Below, in pieces: positions 35,945-45,700 of a stretch of 64,000 bases of DNA (its first letter is position 1; each line of letters starts with the position of its first letter). The position numbers and the translations under genes are program-made. The stretch comes from Bacillus australimaris (lineage in GTDB: Bacteria; Bacillota; Bacilli; Bacillales; Bacillaceae). The DNA lies in assembly GCF_001307105.1 (NCBI RefSeq), contig NZ_LGYN01000028.1:99878-163877 (forward strand). The letters are read 5' to 3'. Under the pieces are notes generated by a model, which was not told the DNA's origin, ran no database searches, and worked only from the letters and a program-made list of their open reading frames with translations.

Positions 35945-36637
35945 ATGAAGATTTCTGCTATCCAATTACAACAATTAGATGAAATTGATGCACGACAACA
36001 AATAGATCGTCTGAAGCTCTTTGTGTCATCTGAAAAGCGGGCTGCGGCTGATCGCTTTCGTTTTTTAATAGATGCCAGAAGAACCCTGTTAGGTGAGGTT
36101 TTCGTTCGTCAAATGATTCATGATCTGTACGATCTGCCTATCGATCAAATCGTTTTTGAAACAGAGGGCAATGGAAAGCCTGTCGTTCGGCATATTCCTT
36201 CTTTTCATTTTAATCTTTCTCACTCTGGCGATTGGGTCGTTTGCGCAATAGATGATGCACCTGTTGGCATTGATATTGAGGAGATCAAACCCATTGATCT
36301 AGCGATTGCGGAGCGATTTTTTTCGCCCGATGAGTATCAGGATTTACTCTCGCAGCCGGCAGAACGGCGAGAAGCGTATTTCTTTCATTTATGGTCTATG
36401 AAGGAAGCCTTTATTAAGCTGACTGGAAAAGGATTATCCTATGGTCTTTCGTCCTTTACAGCCCGTCTGTCAGAGGATGGAAAGGCTACGTTGACATTAC
36501 CTGATCATGAAGTACCTTGCTTGGTTCAAACATACTCAATTGACCCTCACTACCAAATGGCGGTTTGCACACGAAAATCTGCTGCGGCTGAAAGCGTTGA
36601 GACACTCACTTGCAGCGATGTGCTGTCCCGCCTTTAA
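35945..36637 (+). CDS. sfp: 4'-phosphopantetheinyl transferase Sfp
   Basis: 230 aa. It transfers phosphopantetheine from CoA to the conserved Ser of carrier domains, so it is needed by every synthetase to its right. Motifs are intact: FNLSHSGDWVV, VGIDIEEI and FHLWSMKEAFIKLTGKG (Mg and CoA binding). Length and position match B. subtilis Sfp. The last four bases overlap the end of ycxD, which faces it. AGAGG precedes ATG 35945. No inactivating change is visible, unlike the frameshifted sfp of B. subtilis 168. Confidence 0.95.
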   Translation: MKISAIQLQQLDEIDARQQIDRLKLFVSSEKRAAADRFRFLIDARRTLLGEVFVRQMIHDLYDLPIDQIVFETEGNGKPVVRHIPSFHFNLSHSGDWVVCAIDDAPVGIDIEEIKPIDLAIAERFFSPDEYQDLLSQPAERREAYFFHLWSMKEAFIKLTGKGLSYGLSSFTARLSEDGKATLTLPDHEVPCLVQTYSIDPHYQMAVCTRKSAAAESVETLTCSDVLSRL

Positions 36638-37971
36638 TAACGAACGCTTTGCTGAAATACCGTTTTTAATAGATCAGCTCCGCGTTTGATTTGCTCTTCT
36701 TTCACGTGCCAGATGTTCAGCTGAAGAATGGGGTCTTTTTGATAGGTCGACAAGTAATGACGGTCAATTGGCTGAACAGAAACAGATGCCTTTTTCAGCT
36801 GCAGAATGAGCTGGTTCATTGGAATCGACCGATCGACACGTAGATGTGTATGGGTAGCTGGCTCCCATTCTCCCAGCTGATAAGCGTTTTGATCATTTTT
36901 TAAACTTGCCACCAGCTGCTTGGATCGGCGCCTGTAGGTCGCCTGCATCCTGTCTCTATGCCGCTCAAACATCCCGCTTTTCAAATATATTTCCAAGGCT
37001 GCCTGGGATAGCATGGAGCTGTCAATATCAATCAGGCGTTTGTGTTCGCTAAAGGGTTTAATCAGTTCTTCCGGTAAGACGACCGCTCCTGTTCGAAGTC
37101 CCGGAAAGATGATTTTAGAAAAGCTTTTTAAATAAATGACCTTTCCTGCCTGATCGTACGAGTAGATCGGGTCTCTTTTTGTGTCGAATTCTAAATCAGC
37201 CAAGTAATCATCTTCAACGATGTAGACATCATATTTCTCGGCAAGGGCTGCAATCGTTCTTTTTTCTTGTTTTGAGAAACTCGTTCCTAGCGGGTTTTGA
37301 AATCTTGGCATCGTATAGAAAAAACGAATCTCCTCTTCTCGAAAAATACGCTCTAGTTCGATCAGATCGATCCCTTTATCCGTCCGCTGAATTCCTCGCA
37401 CAGGCAGTTGATTTTTCTGTAAATATTGAAGATATAGGTGATAACCTGGCTGTTCGACTAGTATGGTCTGCTTGCCATTCGGAAAAGGGATCGTGCTTAA
37501 AATGGATAACGCGAGCTGAATACCAGAGGTCATGACGATCTGCTTTGGATGAGCAAACACTTGATAATCCATTAACCGCTTTGAAATGACTGGCAGCAGT
37601 GATGGCAAGCCGTTGGCTGTGCCGTAAATAAACAAGTCATTTTGATACAAATCGATCGCTTGGTTGATGCAGTGCTGGAAATCGACATACGGGAACACAA
37701 CGGGATCAGGTGAAGATGAAGCAAAATCAATCCATGTGCCATCCTGCTTGTCTGCAGGCTGCTTTGTTTTCACGACATAATAGCCGCTTCTTTCTACAGA
37801 ATACAGCAGATGTTCACGTTCCAATGTGTCCAGTGCTTTGATGACAGTGCTTTTACTCACTGCATATTGAGCCGCTAAGTGGCGAATGGAAGGAATTTTC
37901 ATCCCAGCGCTGTATTCACCAGATTCCATTTTTTCTTTTAAGCTCACGACAAGCTGATCATACTTCCTCAC
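36634..37971 (-). CDS. ycxD: MocR-type GntR regulator YcxD
   Basis: About 445 aa. N-terminal GntR winged helix (YAVSKSTVIKALDTLEREHL) fused to a fold-type I aminotransferase domain, with the PLP lysine in YLKSFSKIIFPGLR. Such proteins sense PLP or an amino-acid adduct and usually control a neighbouring gene. GTG 37971 is placed seven bases after AAGGGGG; the ATG at 38004 would put this site inside the gene. It is divergent from ycxC and shares with it a region containing a 12-bp perfect palindrome, so it probably controls ycxC and itself. Confidence 0.87.
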   Translation of the reverse strand: MRKYDQLVVSLKEKMESGEYSAGMKIPSIRHLAAQYAVSKSTVIKALDTLEREHLLYSVERSGYYVVKTKQPADKQDGTWIDFASSSPDPVVFPYVDFQHCINQAIDLYQNDLFIYGTANGLPSLLPVISKRLMDYQVFAHPKQIVMTSGIQLALSILSTIPFPNGKQTILVEQPGYHLYLQYLQKNQLPVRGIQRTDKGIDLIELERIFREEEIRFFYTMPRFQNPLGTSFSKQEKRTIAALAEKYDVYIVEDDYLADLEFDTKRDPIYSYDQAGKVIYLKSFSKIIFPGLRTGAVVLPEELIKPFSEHKRLIDIDSSMLSQAALEIYLKSGMFERHRDRMQATYRRRSKQLVASLKNDQNAYQLGEWEPATHTHLRVDRSIPMNQLILQLKKASVSVQPIDRHYLSTYQKDPILQLNIWHVKEEQIKRGADLLKTVFQQSVRY

Positions 37972-37984
37972 ACCAATTCCCCCT

Positions 37985-37996
37985 TGTACCGGTACA
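37985..37996. promoter_or_regulatory. Perfect palindrome between ycxD and ycxC
   Basis: TGTACCGGTACA is a 12-base perfect palindrome, 14 bases before the ycxD start. A half-site-like TGTACA follows near 38016. Likely operator for YcxD; inference. Confidence 0.5.
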
Positions 37997-38100
37997 GATA
38001 TCATGTTCTCTTATTGTACACGTTAGATGATCCGATTACGATAGAAGAACAGAACCGGTCAATTCATTTGAAGCATGCATGCTCGGTAAGGAGTCACATT

Positions 38101-39015
38101 GTGGACATCTCAAAACAAAAAGCGTATGCTGCCTCGATCGCATACGCCACTATCATTGGTTTTTCATTTTTATTTGTCAAAATAGCACTAGAATCAGCCA
38201 ATCCCATTGACTTATTGGCACACCGTTTTACCGTTTCTTTTGCAGCCGCTCTATTGCTGTATCCGTTTTTGCGAAAGAAAAATCGTGTCTCTATTCAATG
38301 GCGTGATCTTATTTATATCGTACCGTTTTCCTTACTTTATCCTGTCTTGTTCTTTGCTTTTCAAGCGTGGGGATTGATGTTTACATCTTCATCAGAGGCT
38401 GGCATCATTCAAGCGACGATTCCTATTTTAACGATGGGACTGGCTGCGTGGTTTTTAAAGGAACGAGCGACATGGATACAAGTACTGTTCACCTTTCTCT
38501 CTGTGTGTGGGGTGATGCTTCTCTTTGTCATGAAGGGAATTGATGTAAAACATTCTCACTTGATCGGCTATGTGCTGATTTTACTTTCAGCCTTGTCATC
38601 CAGTGCATACAGTGTGTTTGCCAGAGTGATCTCAAAACGTTTCCATGTAATTGAACTCACCTTTGTGACGACCTTCTTTGGCTTTGTCTTTTTCAATGCC
38701 GCCGCGCTTATCCGGCATTCAATAAATGGCTCATTACCGGAGTTTTTTAGTCCATTTACACAAGCATCCTTCGTATGGTCGATGCTCTTTTTAGGCATCA
38801 TTTCATCGCTTCTTACGGCATATTTGTCAAACTATGCACTGTCTCAGCTTGAAGCGGCAAAGGTCAGCATCTTTAACAATTTATCTGCGTTTATCACGGT
38901 CGCCGCCGGGGTTCTCATTTTACATGAATCGATGGATTGGTATCATCTCATCGGAGGTGTGCTCGTCATTGGCGGAGTGATTGGCGGGAATGTAGTGAAG
39001 AGGCAGCATTCATAA
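38101..39015 (+). CDS. ycxC: DMT/EamA-family transporter YcxC
   Basis: 304 aa with ten membrane spans in two EamA repeats (about 15-140 and 155-290), for example VKIALESANPIDLLAHRF and ALSSSAYSVFARVISKRF. GTG 38101 has TAAGGAG seven bases upstream; the longer open frame from 37984 crosses the operator region and is not supported. Small-metabolite exporters of this family often pair with MocR regulators. It corresponds to B. subtilis ycxC beside srfA. Substrate unknown. Confidence 0.87.
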   Translation: MDISKQKAYAASIAYATIIGFSFLFVKIALESANPIDLLAHRFTVSFAAALLLYPFLRKKNRVSIQWRDLIYIVPFSLLYPVLFFAFQAWGLMFTSSSEAGIIQATIPILTMGLAAWFLKERATWIQVLFTFLSVCGVMLLFVMKGIDVKHSHLIGYVLILLSALSSSAYSVFARVISKRFHVIELTFVTTFFGFVFFNAAALIRHSINGSLPEFFSPFTQASFVWSMLFLGIISSLLTAYLSNYALSQLEAAKVSIFNNLSAFITVAAGVLILHESMDWYHLIGGVLVIGGVIGGNVVKRQHS

Positions 39016-39017
39016 TA

Positions 39018-39050
39018 AAAAGCGGTCCTTTAAATGAGGACCGCTTTCTT
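39018..39050. terminator. Bidirectional terminator closing the NRPS operon
   Basis: AAAGCGGTCCT (39019-39029) and AGGACCGCTTT (39037-39047) pair around TTAAATG, with A and T tracts on both sides. It separates srfAD from ycxC. Confidence 0.9.
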
Positions 39051-39791
39051 TTAATGTCTGATCAATTGTTGATTAGCAGCGAGTTCAATGACATGTCTCA
39101 TCTGCTCTGCAAATTGCTCAAGATGTGTGTTGATATACATGTGGCCTCCATCGAAATTGGTGCGTTCGATGTTTTTTGCCCATTTTAGCCAGCCGGTTGC
39201 ATCCTGCATGCATTTCTCATCTTGCTTTCCATTGAATAAATAAACGGGTGTGTCGATGATCGATTGATCGGTGTGCTGGAAGGTTTCCAGCGCCCGGTAG
39301 TCTGCACGCAAGGACGGCGTAAAGTAATCCATCATTGGTTTGTTCTCTAATAATTCCTTTGGAATCCCGCCCATTTCGGCAATATGCTGAACAAATGCTT
39401 CATTGGATAAATGGGTCAGCATCTGTCGTTTCGTTTGCGGGGGCTGAATGGCTGAGATCACCACTGCTTCAGGATAGATCCCTTCCTTTTCTAGCAGCTG
39501 GGTCAGCCTGTACACCACAAGTCCTCCCATTGAATGTCCGAATAGGATAAATGGGCGGTTCAATTGGTGTGTAAGTCCTTCTTTATATAGATCAACCAGC
39601 CGGTCAATGCTTGATTCGAGCGGCATGAGATTGGTGCCATGCCCTGGGGGCTCTGCTGCTGTTACCTCAGAAATGTCTTGCAGCTGTTCAAAGAGCGGAC
39701 GGTACGAGGCGGAATATCCGCCGGCAAAAGGAAAGCAAATAAGCTGAATGAGATCTGATTTTTTTTCAAACGTTTTAAATAATTGATTCAT
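39051..39791 (-). CDS. srfAD: Type II thioesterase SrfAD
   Basis: 246 aa external thioesterase. FPFAGG near the start, nucleophile elbow FGHSMGG, and FDGGHMYI with the catalytic His. It removes wrong or stalled acyl groups from carrier domains and acetyl groups left by mispriming. In B. subtilis it directly follows srfAC; here two further synthetase genes come between. It begins six bases after the second of these (stop inside GGGGTAAGG), so it is probably translated from the same message and edits both assembly lines. Confidence 0.93.
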   Translation of the reverse strand: MNQLFKTFEKKSDLIQLICFPFAGGYSASYRPLFEQLQDISEVTAAEPPGHGTNLMPLESSIDRLVDLYKEGLTHQLNRPFILFGHSMGGLVVYRLTQLLEKEGIYPEAVVISAIQPPQTKRQMLTHLSNEAFVQHIAEMGGIPKELLENKPMMDYFTPSLRADYRALETFQHTDQSIIDTPVYLFNGKQDEKCMQDATGWLKWAKNIERTNFDGGHMYINTHLEQFAEQMRHVIELAANQQLIRH

Positions 39792-39797
39792 ACGTCC

Positions 39798-42700
39798 TTA
39801 CCCCTTTACGATAGTTTGTAAAATCCGTGCCAGTTCATCTGCCTGAGGCCTTTTCATCATGGTGACATGGTCTCCTTTGATGTGATAATACGAACACGAC
39901 TCTTTCGTATAAGCCTCCCAGTCTGCGAATTTCTTCTGAAAATCAGCTGCGTGATCACTGCTTTGGACAATATAGAATGGCACAGGAAATGGTTCTTTTT
40001 CTAATTCAATGGCTTGTGACATGATCGTATTATGCGTTTGCATTTGCAAATATTTATCTAAATACTGATCATTCATAAATTGATGAACGACTTCATCCTT
40101 TTCCGCCTCTTTGAGTATTTTCTGCTTCACTTCCTGAAAACTCAATCCTTGTAAAGCTTCTGGCTGGATGCCGACAAGATTTCCCATTCCAAGGACAAGC
40201 GCAAGCATTTTCACTTCTTCTTCGTTCATATCGGCATGAAGTGCCTGATCTGCCTCATCTCTTAACACTGGCACCGTATCTAAAATGATCAATCCTTTCG
40301 GCGCTTTTCCTGCATGAGAGAGCCGCTGATTCATTCCGTAGGCAAGGTGTCCACCCATCGAATGCCCTGCTAGATAGTCAACGCCTGATCGATAGAAGGT
40401 CTCAATGGCTTCAATAAATATGGTTACAAGCTCTGTGTAATGGAGGAATTGTGGTTCTTCATCCTCATATAAGCCAGGAGACTGTAAGGCGTAAACAGCA
40501 CCTTGATGTGTCATGAGTTTGGCAACATCAATATAGCCCATCACCGTTCCACCGGCAGGCGGTGCAAAGAATATTCTCGGTTCAGCTGGGTCGCCTTTTT
40601 TCAGTTCGATTAAATAATCCTTCGGAGACCTTTCGACGTGCTCCCCAGCTTCTGGCACCGCGTTCAAGTGGGCGGCTAACTGTGCAGGCGCTGGGTGCAT
40701 GAAAATCCATTTCGGATCAACACGAACACCTTTTTCTTTTAATTTGGCCACAGCCTGAATACTCATGATGGAATCGCCGCCTAAATCAAAGAAGGAGTCA
40801 TGCATACCTACTTGTTTGACACCAAGCACTTCCTTGAAAGCTGCGACAATCCGTTCTTCCGTTTCAGTGACTGGTTTGATGTCATCATGTGAAAGAGAGA
40901 TTGTTTCTGTTGGCTCTGGCAGTACTTTTTGATCCACCTTCCCGTTCGTTGTCACTGGCATTTCATCCAGTACGACAAAGTAACTTGGAATCATATAGCC
41001 TGGCAGGCTTTCCTGCAAAAATGTTTTCCAGCCCGGAACAGGATGTTCTCCATCTGTCACAAGGTAAGCCGCCAGCCGTTTTGAGCTGCCATACGTTTTG
41101 GCAATGACTGTACATTCTTTGACTTGCGGATGCTTGAGCAAGGCAGTCTCAATTTCTCCACATTCAATTCGGTAGCCTCTAATTTTCACCAGGTGATCTT
41201 TTCGGCCGAGATATTCAATCGTGCCATCTGACCGCCATGTGCCAAGGTCTCCTGAACGATACAGCTTGTCTCCCTTTAGTTCAGGAAAAGGATTGTCAAT
41301 AAACCGCTCCTTTGTCCGTTCTGGATCATGAAGGTAGCCTTTAGCGAGTCCGGTTCCGCCGATATACATTTCTCCTTTGACGCCTGCTGGCACTGGGTTG
41401 AGCGCATCGTCTAGTATGACGACGGTTGAATTAGACACCGGGACACCAATTGGAACTGATCTTGCGCCTGCTGGCACATGTGTGACTTGATGTGTTGTGG
41501 CTAAGGTTGTGTTTTCTGTTGGACCGTAGGCATTGATGAGCACACCTTCCATATGCGGCAGTGCCTTTCGCGCATGCTCACTAGACATAGCTTCCCCGCC
41601 AACAAGTAATGTGCGGTAGCCTGCCACACTTTTTGGATCGTGCTCCACCAGCCGATTGAATAGTGCGGTTGGCAGACAGTTGGCTGTCACTTGATGCGTC
41701 TTGATGAGACGCGCCAATTCTTCCATATTCAGTGCTGCATATTTTGGAAGCAATATGAGTTGACCTCCATTCAGCAGCATTCCCCATAATTCAAATGTAA
41801 AGGCATCAAACGCATAGTTTGACAGCTGAAGCATCTTGTCATCTGGACCTAGTTCAATATAATTTGTTTCTCTAACCAAGCGGATAACTCCTGCATGAGG
41901 GAGCATCACGCCTTTTGGTGTACCTGTTGAGCCTGATGTGTAGTTAACATAGGCTATCTGATCTTCCCCTATAATGGATGGTTCTTTTTGATACACTGCA
42001 TCTGTTTCTGGTAATGGCTTGTCCATGTCAATCTTTGTACCAGTAAAGTCGACGAGACGATCTGCAAAATGAGACTGGGTGATGATCACATCACTTTGTG
42101 TATCACGAATGATGAGGCGGATGCGTGCATCTGGATATTCAGGTGACATTGGAACATACGCTGCGCCAGACTTGACGATACCTAGTACCGCAACAATCAT
42201 GTCAAAGGAGCGATCAAAAAGCATTGGTACAAGCGAACCTGGTCCAATTCCTTTCGACTGCAAGTAAGCAGCAAGCTGTGTCGCCTTCTCATCTAAGTCT
42301 TGATACGTCATGTGCTCATCCATATAGGACAACGCAATGCGATACGGATCACGCTGCACCTGTTCTTCAAACAGCTCTTGAATCGTACACTTTGGATAAG
42401 GCGTATCCGTTTGATTTTTCCCTAGGATCATGGCAGACTGTTCCGCTTTGTCCATTAAGCAATAATCAAAAAATGTACGTTCAGGCTGAGCCGTTATGCT
42501 ATCTAACAAATGGAGATAATAGTTCATATAACGATGGATTGTCTCTTGATCAAATAAGTCCGTATTGTATTCCACATGAATGGACAGCTGATCCTCCTGT
42601 TCAAATACATGCAGGGTGAGATCAAATTTAGATACTGTATGATGAACCATCACCTGTTCACTTGTCAGGCCTTTGAGATTAATATCGAGCGAATCTGTGA

Positions 42701-45700
42701 CATAACCCATGGCCGCCTGAAAAATAGGTGACCGGCTTAAATCTCTATCCAACGAAAGATCGTCGACAAGCTTATCAAATGGATAATGCTGATGCTCAAA
42801 GGCTTTTAATGTCAGCTCTTTCACGTTTTCCATGACATCAGCAAACGTCTCTGCTGTTGAGACGTCCAGTCTCAGCGCAAGTGTATTCACAAACATGCCA
42901 ACGAGCCGCTCAGATTGCTTGGCATCCCGCCCTGCAATAGGTGAACCAATGATGAGATCTGTTTGTCCGGACAGCTTGTGAAGCAAGACGTAGTAGGCGG
43001 ACAGCATCGTCATGAACAGCGTAGTGCCCTGCTGCTTGGATAAAGCCTGCAAGCGGCGGATAAGCGGTTCATCCAGTTCGACTTGCTCTGTAGCGCCGTT
43101 AAATGTTTGAACCGGCGGACGAGGACGGTCAAACGGCAGCTCTAACACTGGAAGCTCACCCTTTAAGGTATCGAGCCAATAGGCTTGGTCTGCTTGATGA
43201 TGCTTTAATTGTTCATTTTCCCAATGAACATAATCTGTCCACTCGATTTCCAGCACCGGAAGCTGCGGTGTTTGATCTGCAAGCAGCGCGTCATACACCA
43301 CTTCTAGCTCCCGAATGAGCAGGCTGAGCGACCATGCATCTGAAATGATGTGGTGCTGCGCGCAAAGGAGATAATATTCCTCCTTGCCCATATCCACAAT
43401 CGTCCACTGCGCAAGAGGCCCTCTTTCTAAATCATAACTGCGGTTTGCCTCTTGCTGAATAAGCTGCTTGAGTCTTCTCGTTCTTGTTTTTTCATTAAAT
43501 AATGAGAAGTTTGCAACGGTCACAGATGGCGGAAGGTCTTCACGAATCTGTTGAACCGGCTTGCCGCCAATTGATTTGAATGTTGCCCGAAGTGCTTCAT
43601 GGCGCTTCGTTAAAAGACCGATCGCTTTTGTTAACGCTTGAATGTGTAATGGTCCTGTCAGCTTCCAAGCACCTAATATATTGTAATGATGGCTCTTTTC
43701 TAATGTGGATAAGAACCAAATACGCTTCTGGGCATGTGACAGTTCATAGCTTGCTTTCTTTTCAAGCTTAGGAATCTCAGCTTCCTGAACAGCTGCTCCC
43801 CCTTTGATGTCATCAACCATTTGCGCCAAATGTGCAAGGTGTCTGCTTTCAAATAATATTTTTAAAGGTGCCTTGATTGAACATTCATGATTGATCCGAG
43901 AAATGGTTTGAGTCGCCTTTAATGAATGTCCGCCAAGGTCGAAGAATTGATCCTCTTTATACACACGATCTACGTCTAAAATATCCTCCCATATGGCAGC
44001 AATCATCTGCTCTGTCTTCGTTTCTGGCAAGTGCTTTTCAAGGCTTTTGACGCTTTTATGATGATTCCGTTTGAGCGCTTCATGATCAATAGAGCCATCT
44101 AGTTTTTTCGGTATTTCTTGTACTTGCTGAATGTCCCAGTTCCCTTCAGTGACGCTCGTGATCTCTTCAACACGCACTTCTTTGTCAGTCTGAACAGTGT
44201 AAAAAAGCTTTTTCTCAAAGACGGGTATTGAAGCTGGCTGAAGGTACTCGGCGATTTCTGGATTTGCTCCGTCTAGGCCGATAAATAGATGCGCTTCATT
44301 CAGCCGAGCACCTAGACATAATGAATGGAGACCTTGCTGCTTTCCAATCAATTGAAATCCCTTGCGAACGGTAAGAGCTGCTCCGGTATGTCCCTTAGAC
44401 AAACCGAGATTATCCCACATACTAAAGTTTAAAGAGATCGCTCGTCTTCCTTCTTGAAAGGTGAGAGCGTGCGCGAGACCATCTAAAAAGCTATTGGCCG
44501 CAGAGTATGCCCCGAATGTTGTGCCGCCAAAAAAGCCATTTACCGATCCAAAAAAGACAAGCGGTACTGTCGGATCATACTTAAAGGCTTCTTGCAGAAC
44601 CCAAGCACCGGCTGCTTTTCCTGACATTTCTGTTGTGAAGTCCTCTTCTGACGTATGTGCCAATGTATACGTGTCCGCGTGCTGAAAATGCTCAGACACA
44701 TTGCCAGTACCGGCTAAATGCAGCACACCTCGGATCGATTGTCCAAAATGCTTCTCCGCTTCATACATCGCCTGCTCAACGTCAGCTAAGTTCGTCACAT
44801 CCGCTTGGACATAAATGACGTCACCAAGACCTTTTAGCTGCGAGAATGCCTCTTCCTTTTCCACGCTGCCTTCCAGTGTTGTCCGTCCAATCAAGACGAG
44901 CTTTAAGCCAAATTGGAGCATACGCTTTGAAAGTTCAAATCCAATACCGCCAAGTCCTCCAGTTAATAAATAAAGACCTTCATATTCTAAAAATCCTTCT
45001 GTTTGAGGTGCTTCCAGCATATCGACTTTTTCCAGCTTTGGTACGAACCTATGCCCTTTTCGGTAAGACACCTCTGCTTTTAGATGAATCGCAGACAATT
45101 CTTCCGTAATATGTTTGGCGTCCTGCTCCACATTCTCGGCTTCGATATCAAGATGAGACACCTCTGCCCCCTCCCATTCTTGCGGAATGGTTTTTAATAA
45201 ACCAACAAGCGACGTTTTCTCGACATGCAAATCGTCTTGAGGTTGCACAAATTGACCACCTTTTGTCACAACGACAAGACGGATCGGCTCTTTGTTTTCT
45301 TGTCTCAACGCTTGATACAAGTACAAAATAGATTGACAGGTACCCGCATGCCGCTCTTTGAACTGTGCAGGATCAAGGGTGTCTTCTTTGTCTGACACAT
45401 TCCACAGATGGAGCATACATCCGGGCTTTAATTCATCTGCTTCAAGTGCTGCAACGAGCCTGACGTAATCCCCCTTGATTCTTGGGTTCATCTGGTACAT
45501 CCCTTTAGAAAGACGCAAAAATTCATGCCCTTTTCTTACAGAAATATATGGCTGATTCTTTTGCTGAAGTTGTGCGTAAAGCGATTGATAAAGCCCTTTT
45601 TCATCCTCAAAAACAAGCACATGGTCGGTAGAAGGCTGAGTTGGACTGATTAGCTCTTTAGCCCAAATACGCTTATAAAACCAATCTGGGAGAGTTTGTT

